From: Tritrichomonas musculus | Lineage: Eukaryota; Parabasalia; Tritrichomonadida; Tritrichomonadidae | DNA length: 64,000 nt | NCBI GenBank assembly: GCA_039105265.1 | Contig: JAPFFF010000001.1 | Location: forward strand, 8,060,001-8,124,000 | Reading direction: 5' to 3' | Shown here: in pieces, positions 41,701-51,273 of the stretch | Layout of the letters: each line of letters starts with the position of its first letter | How positions within the stretch are numbered: the stretch's first letter is position 1 | Translations under genes and position numbers: made by a program | Notes under the pieces: generated by a model | Seen by the model: the letters and a program-made list of their open reading frames with translations, nothing else | What the model was told of the DNA's origin: nothing | Database searches by the model: none

Positions 41701-41854
41701 CACTTCTATGATGCAATACAATATGGACTCTGATTTAAAATCAATTCCAAATGATGAGACATAAGCCAATGTTAATTTAAATCATCAAGCAGAAAATGTA
41801 AATGAAGATGATAATTGGTTGAAAAAAGCGAAAATATCATGTAAATATCAATAA
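38779..41854 (+). pseudogene. Broken membrane-anchored BspA-like LRR surface protein
   Basis: BspA-type LRRs (23-residue units, IPxxVxxIGxxAFxxC) can be followed through three frames for about 2.4 kb. They lead into a transmembrane segment near 41610-41670 (IGIVCGSVAAFFLIVYIIFLIV), a basic stop-transfer RKKRRK, and an acidic tail. Disruptions are an in-frame TAA at 38926, a break near 39436, a TAA near 39692 with frame change, breaks at about 40682, 41098 and 41286, and a TAA at 41762 that cuts the last 29 residues of the tail. The N-terminus is absent. Intact relatives are surface adhesin-like proteins in trichomonads. Two long in-frame pieces (168 and 282 codons) show that the decay is not very old. 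Confidence 0.85.
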
Positions 41855-42985
41855 ACTTATATTTTTAAAAAACATTTCTTTTCAATTTTGGTTTTGAAAA
41901 AAGACAATCTCAAAATGAATTAAAAACAATTGTCAATTTCATTCATGAATTTCATTTTGAAAAGGAACTAAGTTTCTGAAACTTTTTTTTTTTTTTTTTT
42001 TTTTTTCTCAATGAATTTCAAATCTTGGACTCTTGAATGCTTGTTTTAATTTGAATAAATTATGAGAATCAGATTGACTATTTAAAGCGTAGTAAATAAG
42101 ATTAATGCTAGGTTTTACTATCCAGACGAGTTTTCATAGAAAAAGTCATAGAACTATCCCTATCCACTTTCAATTTTATCTTTTAGGTCTCAATAAAAAG
42201 ATTTCTTCTAAAGTTTTCTTTTTAAATTTTCGTTTTATTTGAGCTTGACACTTTTTCATTTTCTGAGTATCTCTGAATTTCTTGCATGCAGCTTGGGACA
42301 CTTTTGAATGGATTTCTATGGTAATTTAAAAAGTTTGTCCCAAGCTAATTGAATCCGACTTTATACGCGTATAAAGTTTTTGATAAGAGTTTAGAAAAAT
42401 TATTTCAAGCACCATTCTTAATTTATTAAATGATAATGTATAAATGCAATTATTTTATTTCATTCAATTCTAAATTATTATATCTTATTAAAAATAACTT
42501 GTAAATGTTATTAAAAATATTATAATATATATATGTATATAATTAAAAATAAATATCATATTTAATATTAGTAAATTCTAATTTTAATATAAAAACATAA
42601 GAATTTTATTACTAATGTTTTCTTAGAAACAAAAATTGATAAAATTATATTGAATTTTAAATTGAGAAAATTCTGAGTAAGATTTTTAATTTCAGCCTTT
42701 CATAATTATTGATTGTTTTAGAATTAACATCATTAATAGATTTGTATTTTAAAATAATAGCTTAAAATAATTGAATATCTATAAAGATATATTTGAATTT
42801 TTAACTTCGAAAAAGGAGTGACTACCCCCTTAAAATCTTTTGAGAAAAAATTTTTTAAATTCATTTAATTATCTTTATCTTCCAATTCACCTATGAATTA
42901 TATACATATAAAAATAAATAAATAAATAAATAAAAAGAAATAATTAAAGATTTTACTCTTAATCATTCAAATCACAAAAGATGAT
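41855..42985. other. Intergenic with T24 run, foldback and palindrome
   Basis: It contains a run of 24 T (41983-42006), a foldback pair, a 20-bp palindrome and an AAAT repeat (42905-42935). I see no coding region. Confidence 0.6.
42290..42377. repeat. Foldback pair followed by a 20-bp perfect palindrome
   Basis: AGCTTGGGACA (42290-42300) pairs with its inverse at 42336-42346. Twelve bases later comes ACTTTATACGCGTATAAAGT (42358-42377), a perfect palindrome with a CGCG core in otherwise AT-rich DNA. It could be a dimeric protein-binding site or the edge of a small element. Confidence 0.7.
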
Positions 42986-45900
42986 TCATTGCCTATTCGC
43001 TTTCTGAACTAAGTCTCGAACATAGCTTGTCCATTCCCTAAAGGTAATTAATTCTTCAAGTGACCAGGGGAAACGATACAAATTTCCATTTTTATTTTGA
43101 TAATTCTTAAAAATCCTTTCCTCGTTTGGATATTCTCTTCTTAAGCAGTCGAAAGTATTGACAACATCTTGAAGCAAGAATACGCACCACATTGATTTAC
43201 TTCTTAAGTTATATTGAAGGATTTGTGTTAGAATATTACATAAGCAATATTGATGAAATTGATTTTGATCTTGTCTCATTTCGTCTCTCCAGAAAGATAA
43301 GGATGCATCTTTATTCTCTTCCCACCAACTTCTGATTGTTGTTGATGTTGGAAGTGTTGGTTGACATTGTGATAAATAATTGAATGATGAAACTGAATCA
43401 TATGATTTACGTGAATTTTCATGAAGTCCGCTGTGAAGTTGAATGATTGATTTTGCTTCGGTTTCTCTTTCAAAGAGGTCGCCATAATCAGCTCCAAAAT
43501 CAGCTGATATGAGTAAATTGCTACTCTTGTCAAGCATTTCAAGCTTTGGAATACCTTCATTTAACCAAAGTTCTGTTTGCCTTCCAAATGAAAATTCATT
43601 GTAAAGTCCAAGAATTTGTTGCTGTTGATTAAAATCAAGTTCTTTGAATGAGGTAGAAGGAAAGACAACGTTGTTATTTTCAACATGTTCAACAGTGACA
43701 TTTGATCTGAAGTAATATACGTTTTCTTGGTTTTGGACTGGAATTAGAATAACATTGCTTAAAAGTTGAAGAAGGCATGTTCGATAATGATTTCGTTTTG
43801 ATTCATCAGGAATTCTACTAAGAATAGTTTCAAGTTTTGCTGGCGTATTGCAACTTTCTTTGAATTCGTAGTAATCATCGTGGCTGTCAATTCCTTTCGC
43901 AACGAAATAATCATTGGCAACGGTCTGAGCGTACCTTCCGAACTTATCATTGAGAATGTGCATGCGAACATATGGACGAGTGTAACGTTGGATGTCCCAA
44001 AGGCCTCTGTTTTCTAATTCTTCTTTGGTGATGCCGACAGATGGTTCAAAGTGACCCATGATTTTGTCAAATGTCGAAGCTGTTTCATCACGGTGAACTT
44101 GCCATGAACGGAAGAAGTTTTCAGCATGATCGAAATGTACTGATTGGAAGAGATCGGAAAGTCTTTTCATTCGAAGCCTCCACCATGAGAAATTGTCATT
44201 CTTCATTGCTTTCCAATTATAAGCAACATAACCAAAATCTTTTCCTTCTGGAGTTTCTTCATTTGGCTGTGAACCTTCATCAAAGTTGAGGTTGAAGAGT
44301 CGTTGGTTGCTCCAGCAATCGCAAGAATTCTTTTGGACGCCGAAAGGAACATCAACTTTCAAAACAACACCTGATGATGAGGCATACTCTGATGATGCTC
44401 TTAATTGTCGGTCTGCTGTATATTGTACCCATCTGACAAATTGTATATCTTCAATCCTTTCAGATGACAATCTGCTGATTTCTTCGGTTGTAATATGGCG
44501 AACATTTTTATCAAGCTTCCAATTCCAAAATTCTGAAGTGCCTTGTTCATTTCGAAGAACACAGAAGAGGCAGTAAGGCATCAGCCATTCTTCATTGCAA
44601 GCGCAAAATTCTTGGAAGTCACGATTGCTGTTTAGACGATCTTTTACCGAATCGAAGATCTTTTGAAGAATGTTAATCTTAAATTGATAAACATCTCTAT
44701 AATCGATTTCTCTTCGGTGCTCATATTGCGATTTACGTCCGATAATATCATTGTATATATCAGATGGAAGATTTGGTAAAATTTCGAGAAGGTTGATATA
44801 GATTGGGTTCAATGCAAATGATGATATGATGTTATATGGTGATGAATCACGAACATCAAATAGATTAGGTGAGCCATTTGTATCGTTTAATGGGAGGAGT
44901 TCAATCAATGAAGAGCCAATCAATTTACATAAATCAACAAGTCTCCTGATGTCACTGAATTGACCAACTCCACAGCTTTCTATAGTTCGAAGGGAGAAAA
45001 GTGGACAATGAATTCCCATTCCTTTGAATAATGTCTTGTTGGGTGAAACATACCAATCACTGAGAATAATAGTTGCTGGGAAAGTGGTATCTACAAAATC
45101 ACCAGTGATTCCATGGCAATTACGGTTATCGCATTCTTCCCAAATGTAACGCATCTCATTTTCTTTGTCTTCATCGTCATTAATTTCAATTGGTTGTGTT
45201 ATTGGCTCATTATCTTGTTCACAAATAATGTATTTGTATTCGAATGGCAATGATGATCGTTGAACAGTAATAGCACCAGTCCATAATGGAAAATGCGCGT
45301 CTGCGAGATTTAATGAATTTTTAGGATCCCATCCACCAAGTTCAGGACAACTTCCAACAATCGCTAACTTTTGATTTCGTTTAACATATGGACACATAAC
45401 TGAAAAGTTTATAGAGACTTGTCCAGGCTTAACTGAATTTGGTGATATACGCGGAGGTGCAACTGGATTTTTTCTTTTTGTTATAACTTCGGTGAAAGCT
45501 GATCGAGTAAAAGTATTTAAATTTTGGTCAAACCATCTGAAGGTGTCTGATACTTCAACGAAAGCTGGTGAAGAAACAGAATCAAGGTGAATAATGTGGT
45601 TTTCTTCTGGTTCCCATCGGATTTCTTGTTCACTGTTTGAGACAAAATATTTATATTGAATTGTTCTGGAAGAGGAAGTAAGAGGGAAACAAATATCGCC
45701 AATCCAAGAATCGCTATCTCGGTCATAAAAGAGTTGTGGAGCACATTTTGTTTGCCAATTGCCAAGTTCTTTACAATCTCCAACAATAAATAATTCTTCA
45801 CCGTAATTTGTATGGCATTTAACTCTGAAACGAACAGCAAGTTCACAAACAGCTAATACTGAATCACTTGTGTCATAAATATCTATAACTGAGCCTGAAG

Positions 45901-46177
45901 ATGATGAAATTTTTGGCAAGTATCTTTTTGGACCTGTTTCATATACGATTGAACCAAAGCGAGGTTTGTAACAGTATGAATACCAATTGTTGTCATCTGA
46001 ATTTCTTGGTTGTCTAACACGAATCTCTGCAATGTAATTATAAATCGAATTACAAGGTTTTAATTCAATTCCTCTTGCAGCGTTTCCGTTTCCAAGTTCT
46101 GGAAGGCAGCCATAAACATATGGAATACTACTTCCTTGGTGGTCTGTTTTAAAGTGGAACTTGATGTAATTCGTCAT
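42986..46177 (-). CDS. DPE2-like 4-alpha-glucanotransferase homologue (GH77), apparently catalytically dead
   Basis: The protein has 1063 residues. Up to three starch/glycogen-binding CBM20-like domains lie at about 1-95, 110-215 and 250-345 (LFIVGDCKELGNWQ and LAIVGSCPELGGWDP are typical). A GH77 domain follows from about 370 to 1050, in the order of DPE2, the cytosolic disproportionating enzyme of plants and protists (FKGMGIHCPLFSLRT, LIELLPLNDTNGSPN, VPFGVQKNSCDCW). At the catalytic sites the nucleophile Asp is kept (D683) but its neighbouring Arg is His681. The acid/base Glu of the usual GEDLG motif is Ala892 (SADFGADYG). The usual HD of the stabiliser site reads Pro943-Thr944. It should bind glycogen but not transfer glucans. 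It may be a scaffold or regulator of glycogen metabolism. The frame is intact. Confidence 0.85.
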   Translation of the reverse strand: MTNYIKFHFKTDHQGSSIPYVYGCLPELGNGNAARGIELKPCNSIYNYIAEIRVRQPRNSDDNNWYSYCYKPRFGSIVYETGPKRYLPKISSSSGSVIDIYDTSDSVLAVCELAVRFRVKCHTNYGEELFIVGDCKELGNWQTKCAPQLFYDRDSDSWIGDICFPLTSSSRTIQYKYFVSNSEQEIRWEPEENHIIHLDSVSSPAFVEVSDTFRWFDQNLNTFTRSAFTEVITKRKNPVAPPRISPNSVKPGQVSINFSVMCPYVKRNQKLAIVGSCPELGGWDPKNSLNLADAHFPLWTGAITVQRSSLPFEYKYIICEQDNEPITQPIEINDDEDKENEMRYIWEECDNRNCHGITGDFVDTTFPATIILSDWYVSPNKTLFKGMGIHCPLFSLRTIESCGVGQFSDIRRLVDLCKLIGSSLIELLPLNDTNGSPNLFDVRDSSPYNIISSFALNPIYINLLEILPNLPSDIYNDIIGRKSQYEHRREIDYRDVYQFKINILQKIFDSVKDRLNSNRDFQEFCACNEEWLMPYCLFCVLRNEQGTSEFWNWKLDKNVRHITTEEISRLSSERIEDIQFVRWVQYTADRQLRASSEYASSSGVVLKVDVPFGVQKNSCDCWSNQRLFNLNFDEGSQPNEETPEGKDFGYVAYNWKAMKNDNFSWWRLRMKRLSDLFQSVHFDHAENFFRSWQVHRDETASTFDKIMGHFEPSVGITKEELENRGLWDIQRYTRPYVRMHILNDKFGRYAQTVANDYFVAKGIDSHDDYYEFKESCNTPAKLETILSRIPDESKRNHYRTCLLQLLSNVILIPVQNQENVYYFRSNVTVEHVENNNVVFPSTSFKELDFNQQQQILGLYNEFSFGRQTELWLNEGIPKLEMLDKSSNLLISADFGADYGDLFERETEAKSIIQLHSGLHENSRKSYDSVSSFNYLSQCQPTLPTSTTIRSWWEENKDASLSFWRDEMRQDQNQFHQYCLCNILTQILQYNLRSKSMWCVFLLQDVVNTFDCLRREYPNEERIFKNYQNKNGNLYRFPWSLEELITFREWTSYVRDLVQKANRQ

Positions 46178-47133
46178 TAAATAATTTTATCAAAAAATTG
46201 TTATTTTTTTTTTTTATATTTGTTAACTTCTTTGGATTTTTTGTTGAACATTTTAATGTTTGATTTTATAAATACTAATTATCTCAAAAAAAATATGTTA
46301 CTTACCAATAAAAATATCGATATAAAAGTATAATAAAATCATGAAAAAAACAGTTTTTTTGATAGAATAAAAAACTTTTTCACAAGGTTTTCTCAAATAT
46401 AGATAAAATATTTGAATAGTTTTTCAAAATTTGAATATTTTTTTAAAGAATATTTTTATACTAAAAATGTCCGAAAGTTCTCAATAAATTTTTAAATTCT
46501 GAAAAAAATATTCAAATTTGAATGTTTATTGATTACCTTGACCAATATGGCGATATAATGCTATAGTTTTAATTTTTTAAATAAATAATTTCATAAAGAC
46601 ATCTATAAATAGTATGTGGTCGGGTATATATTGAAATAATTCTGACCAATTTTTTTTCAAATTTTGTGAAAAAATGGTCAATATGATAAAAGTGATGAAT
46701 TTTATTTTTATATAGAAAAAATATTTTTGTTTTTTTGTAAATATATCAAAAATTTGCAATCGAAATTAAAATATTTAAAGGAAAACTTGCTTGCAAGCAG
46801 GATATGTAATGTATTTTATTTTATTTGTCATTAATTTTTTGCTTATTATATCGAAATTATTCAGTTTTATGTGTGATTAATCAAGAGATAAATCAATTCA
46901 ATCATAGCATTTCTGATGTTCATATTTTCTATTTATATTTCTATTTCATTGCTTATGATCTAATCAATTGATTTTTAACCTATGATAAAATAAATAATAT
47001 AAATAAAATGGTTTTAAACAATTAATATAAACTTTTTTTATATATATTAAATGCATGAACCAATAAATACCAGTTTGTTTTCAAATCTATTGATCAAACG
47101 AATAATATAAAATTATAAGTAATTTAGTTTGTT
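46178..47133. other. Intergenic, AT-rich
   Basis: This is the upstream region of the DPE2-like gene and the 3' flank of the importin gene. I see no gene, RNA or strong repeat. Confidence 0.5.
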
Positions 47134-50106
47134 TTATTGAAAGGCAGACAGGAATTGCGATACTTGGGGTGGGACATTTCCTTGTGCTAATTTTTCATTA
47201 ATAACAGATTTAACAATATCACTAATAACTTCGATTTGGATACCTTCAAGAAGCTTTTCACAAATTGGTTGAATTAGGCCAGCAATTTCTTCATTTTTTC
47301 CTGCTTCCCAGAAAAGTTCAAATAAATATTCGTAAGCAATTTTAACTTCGTCTAATTCATCTTCAGCAGGAAACATTTCTATAAAGTGCTGAATATCTTC
47401 AACTGCATTCTTCATCGGAACTCTTTTCTTTAGCAGAATGGCGTATGAACTTAAAGCATTGTCATTACCTTCGAATAAACTTTCATCATTTTGGGCAGCT
47501 TCACTAGTAGCTGAAAGATATAAGATACTGAGTATTTTATCAATTTCTTCAGCTGGAAGATTTTTCTTTTCACATATTCTGCCTATTGCATATAATGCCA
47601 TTCTTCTAATTTCTTTGTCTTTATGATTTACCATCTCCATTACTTGAGGTACCATTGCTTGGCACTGTTCAACATAATTTTCTGGACCAAAAATCAAGAA
47701 ATCAGTCCACATTGCCATTGAGAATTGAAGGATAAGAAGAACTGGTTCTTGATTAAACGGAAGTAGAATGTTTGAAATTTGAACAAATGAGGCACCAGAT
47801 TCATTAGGAGAAGCTTCATATAAAAATTTGTAAGCAATTGCAATTGTCCATAGTAAATTTAAGTAATTATCTTCGAATTCTTCAAATTCGTCTTCTTTAA
47901 TATCTTGGCGTATATCAGAAATAGTGGTTTTCAAAATACCAGGAATGGTTTGCAAATATTGCACACGAATTTCTTGAGAGCAATGCTCATTCATGACAAT
48001 GTCTTGGAGGGCAGTCATTATGGCTTCTCGAAATGGAACTTCAAGAAATTCATCAAGATGTTGATCTTTTTCAGCTATTTTCTTTAATAAAAGGTTAAAT
48101 ATATTATTTATAATTTGTGGACAACATTTTGTAAGAGATAAAAATAATTTAACTGATGCAACTCTAATTTCTGTATCATAGACAATATCAAATGTAGTAT
48201 TTGCAGCATTGAATGCTTGCTCAACAAATGGTTCAAATGCACTCCCAACTGCTTCAGCATAATCAGAAATTGCCTCTAGTGCACCAGCAATTTCAGACAA
48301 TTGTTCGATTCTAAATAACATTTTGTCTGCTCCTTTTGTCAAAATTGTGTAATCAGGTGCATATGTCATCTCATTTCCTCTTTGAATAAAAATTACAACC
48401 TTTTGTGTTGCAATTTGGATTAAATATGGCATAAATATTGGAAGAAATTGTGCAAATTGGGGACCTATTTGTTTTGCAATAATACGAAGTCCATCGTACG
48501 TTGAGGTTTCAGGTGCTTCTTGAACTAATTTCATCAAATTAAGAACAAATTGATGAAGATCATCTTGCGGCATACACTTAGCGAAGGTCGAAACGGCTAT
48601 CATTATATAGAGAGTACTATCAGGATCGGCATTATCAAGGATTAATTTCATTGAAGAATTTGCAAAATCAAGTGCACTTGCAGAAACTTTCTCTGGAAAA
48701 GCTTCCGCAACAGCAGCAGCACATCTAATTGAATCAGAGTTTGGAATTTTATTGCATATTTCAAGTAGTTTTGGAGCAATTACATCAAGTTTTCTTTTAT
48801 CATACATACCTAGTGTTTTAGCTAACTGGGGAAGAGGAATAAGGGCATCAACTCTGCCTGCATCTACAAATTTAAACAGGAGAGTAGATATTGCTTGAAT
48901 AATATCGGGATTTTGTTTAACTAGCTTTTGATAATTCTTTTTCAAAAGAACACTGATTGTTTCAAAAGCATTTTTAGATATTACAGAATCAGGAGATTGC
49001 GCAAATTCGATAATTTGATTGATAAACTGAATATTTGGAATGTACATAAGAAAAACAGAAACGACTTGCGGAGGTAAACTTGATATGCTTGGAGTAATTT
49101 GTGATAAAACAATATTTTGTGATTCTGGTTTTGAGGCGAAACATTCAAAAAGATCTGTTGCTGTTGTATAAACCGAATTCTCTTGGTCGTTTATCATAAA
49201 ACACGATGATAATGCTTGAAGAAACATAATGATATTTTCATTTAAAAATCGACGTATATGTGATGGGCCATTAAGGAGCTTCGTTAATATTTCAAGAGAT
49301 GAAATCCTACATGATTCCGAACGCTCTGGATTCTGAGCAATTTGAAGAAAAATAATTATAAAACCGTTGATATAATCGCCAATCTGCTTCCAATTATTTT
49401 GGAAAAATCCATCAAAGATATTAATAGAAGAGTCAATAAGATCATCTCGAAGTTCATTTATAGCATTTGGGATTATACCTAATATTTGAATAAATTCTGG
49501 ATTATATTTTATTAAATTGTATGCCAGAGACATCGATGAAACGCGTGCTTCTGGATCAGGATAATCGAACTTAACAAGCTGAGGGAGCTGCCCAAGAACT
49601 TCTTGATTTATTTGATTTATATTTTGAAAAGTATAAAATGAAGCATATTCTGAGAAAAATGAAATAACTTTTGATACAAATGGAGTCGAAAGGAGTTTCC
49701 ACATAGTGTCAAAAATGCTTGGCCATAGCCCTGGAATAACAAGAGTTTTAATTAAAAGGTTTGAAATAATAAAAATATACGTCATTTCTATATTATCAGC
49801 ATTGGATTCTTGTAACAATTGAGTTATACAAGAAGCAATGTTTTGATATGTTTCTGGTAATATTTCATTATTTCTTTCTTCAATATTTATACGATATAAA
49901 TAACATTTGACTCTAATTAATGCATGTTTACGTTCACTACAAGAAGGGTGGCCAAGAATAAAGGCAAATAAAATGTTAATTGTTGAATTTGGATCATTAT
50001 CTAAAAGATTAAAATAATTGTCTTCAGCAGCTGTACGAATATCTGAATTTTGACTAGAAAAAGCTTGTAAAAGCTGTCCCATTTTCATTAAACTATTTTC
50101 ATCCAT
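47134..50106 (-). CDS. Importin-beta family nuclear transport receptor (importin-5/Kap121-like)
   Basis: The protein has 990 residues, close to the usual 1000-1100 of importin-beta receptors, and is helical throughout with HEAT-type repeats. The N-terminus (LLQAFSSQNSDIRTAAEDNY) matches the importin-beta N-terminal pattern, in which a first helix counts events and the next residues contact RanGTP. The region near residues 760-880 (WTIAIAYKFLYEASPN; MVNHKDKEIRRMALYAIGRIC) and the short C-terminal helix (VSQFLSAFQ) fit the IPO5/Kap121 branch better than importin-beta1. The branch is an inference. It would carry cargo such as ribosomal proteins and histones into the nucleus under Ran control. 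An initiator-like TCATA lies 15-18 nt upstream of the ATG. Confidence 0.82.
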   Translation of the reverse strand: MDENSLMKMGQLLQAFSSQNSDIRTAAEDNYFNLLDNDPNSTINILFAFILGHPSCSERKHALIRVKCYLYRINIEERNNEILPETYQNIASCITQLLQESNADNIEMTYIFIISNLLIKTLVIPGLWPSIFDTMWKLLSTPFVSKVISFFSEYASFYTFQNINQINQEVLGQLPQLVKFDYPDPEARVSSMSLAYNLIKYNPEFIQILGIIPNAINELRDDLIDSSINIFDGFFQNNWKQIGDYINGFIIIFLQIAQNPERSESCRISSLEILTKLLNGPSHIRRFLNENIIMFLQALSSCFMINDQENSVYTTATDLFECFASKPESQNIVLSQITPSISSLPPQVVSVFLMYIPNIQFINQIIEFAQSPDSVISKNAFETISVLLKKNYQKLVKQNPDIIQAISTLLFKFVDAGRVDALIPLPQLAKTLGMYDKRKLDVIAPKLLEICNKIPNSDSIRCAAAVAEAFPEKVSASALDFANSSMKLILDNADPDSTLYIMIAVSTFAKCMPQDDLHQFVLNLMKLVQEAPETSTYDGLRIIAKQIGPQFAQFLPIFMPYLIQIATQKVVIFIQRGNEMTYAPDYTILTKGADKMLFRIEQLSEIAGALEAISDYAEAVGSAFEPFVEQAFNAANTTFDIVYDTEIRVASVKLFLSLTKCCPQIINNIFNLLLKKIAEKDQHLDEFLEVPFREAIMTALQDIVMNEHCSQEIRVQYLQTIPGILKTTISDIRQDIKEDEFEEFEDNYLNLLWTIAIAYKFLYEASPNESGASFVQISNILLPFNQEPVLLILQFSMAMWTDFLIFGPENYVEQCQAMVPQVMEMVNHKDKEIRRMALYAIGRICEKKNLPAEEIDKILSILYLSATSEAAQNDESLFEGNDNALSSYAILLKKRVPMKNAVEDIQHFIEMFPAEDELDEVKIAYEYLFELFWEAGKNEEIAGLIQPICEKLLEGIQIEVISDIVKSVINEKLAQGNVPPQVSQFLSAFQ

Positions 50107-50119
50107 TGAATAAAAAATC

Positions 50120-50124
50120 TATGA
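50120..50124 (-). promoter_or_regulatory. Initiator-like element of the importin gene
   Basis: TCATA on the minus strand matches the trichomonad initiator TCA(+1)YW. Its A at 50122 would give a 15-nt leader to the ATG at 50106, the short-leader layout usual in trichomonads. Confidence 0.45.
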
Positions 50125-50373
50125 CTAAAAGCTTTAATAGCTAAACGTCCTTTTTTCATGCTTGATATTGCAAATTAGTTCTAGTAATAGCTAGCTCATT
50201 GTTTCAACTAAATGAATCAATTTTAATGTATTCATTTAAAATGAATAAAAATATTTGATGTAGCAAGTATAATTTCCATATAAATAATAATAGCAAATTC
50301 AATTTCAAAAAATATATATATTATGAAAATTAATCATCTAAGAATTTAGAAAACAATTCAAACAAGTTGGCTC

Positions 50374-51273
50374 TTACTTTCGGCCATTTGCCCATTTGCA
50401 ATTTTCAATATCTGCTTTTGTGCATCCTTTTTTAAACAAATTTTCCGTATGCATTAATAATCTGACATTTTCAAAATCAACTCCATTAAAGTCGAGGCCT
50501 GGAGGGCAATAGCGAGAAACATCACCAGCGCCAATTTCAAAAAAACCGTGTGAAGGAAAATTACCTTGTTGATGGAATAGAGAGCCTTCAATTGATTTGA
50601 TACCAAGTAGACGTGCAAAGGCCTTTTTGTCAACTCGAAGTATTGTATCATTGAGCCATGTGACACCAACAAGAGGAACATAAATTTGATTATATTCACT
50701 AAGACATAGAGCATTATAAAGTTTGTATGAGAATCTAGACCTAGCGTTGTTTTTTCTTTGGAAGAAATCAGCAACACACTCGCCAAAAGTGATTTTTCGA
50801 TCTTCCCAAAAATTAATAGGAATAAATCCAATTTGTAAAGGATTGAATATCAAATTTGGATTTGAGCAAGCTGCATAAAAAGCAGCTTCATCAGACGATT
50901 TATTATCGTTTGCTAAGAAAAAAGGGTTTCTTGGAACCATAAAGAGAGGAAATGGCGGTGCTTGCTTTTGAAATTCGCATGTTGACATTGCAACTGGTAA
51001 TTGAGATGACATCGGCTGAGAATCATTATTTTGAAGAATTGGATAAGGCGATATTGCTCGTGGAGGAGATGAAGTTGTTCGACGATGATTAACTAATAGC
51101 TTATTTTTTGTAAAAGAAGCCATTGCGAAGGGATCAAAATTTGAATTTGTGGAATCTGATTCAAATTGCTCGAGTGATTCAGAAAAAGGATCCCAGTCTT
51201 CAAACGGATTATCACCTCCAATGTTTCCAAATAACGAAAAGGGGTCTGGGGATTCTGGACTTTTTTTCGTCAT
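50374..51273 (-). CDS. Initiator-binding-domain (IBD)-like DNA-binding protein
   Basis: The protein has 299 residues. A folded region at about 160-247 (FSYKLYNALCLSEYN, then LVGVTWLNDTILRVDKKAFA and LLGIKSIEGSLFHQQG) follows the pattern of the winged-helix IBD of the Trichomonas initiator-binding protein IBP39: G-x-(S/T)-W at one helix start, a KK pair, then LLGIK-type recognition helix and a Gly-Phe. The N-terminal 150 residues are disordered, acidic at first, with DPF/NPF motifs (DPFSLFG at 10, NPFEDWDPF at 22, FDPFA at 46), then Ser/Pro-rich. It probably binds promoter initiators or related motifs. Two bases of frame ambiguity are absent, and the start is the first ATG. A second IBD-like gene lies 3.6 kb away. 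Confidence 0.68.
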   Translation of the reverse strand: MTKKSPESPDPFSLFGNIGGDNPFEDWDPFSESLEQFESDSTNSNFDPFAMASFTKNKLLVNHRRTTSSPPRAISPYPILQNNDSQPMSSQLPVAMSTCEFQKQAPPFPLFMVPRNPFFLANDNKSSDEAAFYAACSNPNLIFNPLQIGFIPINFWEDRKITFGECVADFFQRKNNARSRFSYKLYNALCLSEYNQIYVPLVGVTWLNDTILRVDKKAFARLLGIKSIEGSLFHQQGNFPSHGFFEIGAGDVSRYCPPGLDFNGVDFENVRLLMHTENLFKKGCTKADIENCKWANGRK

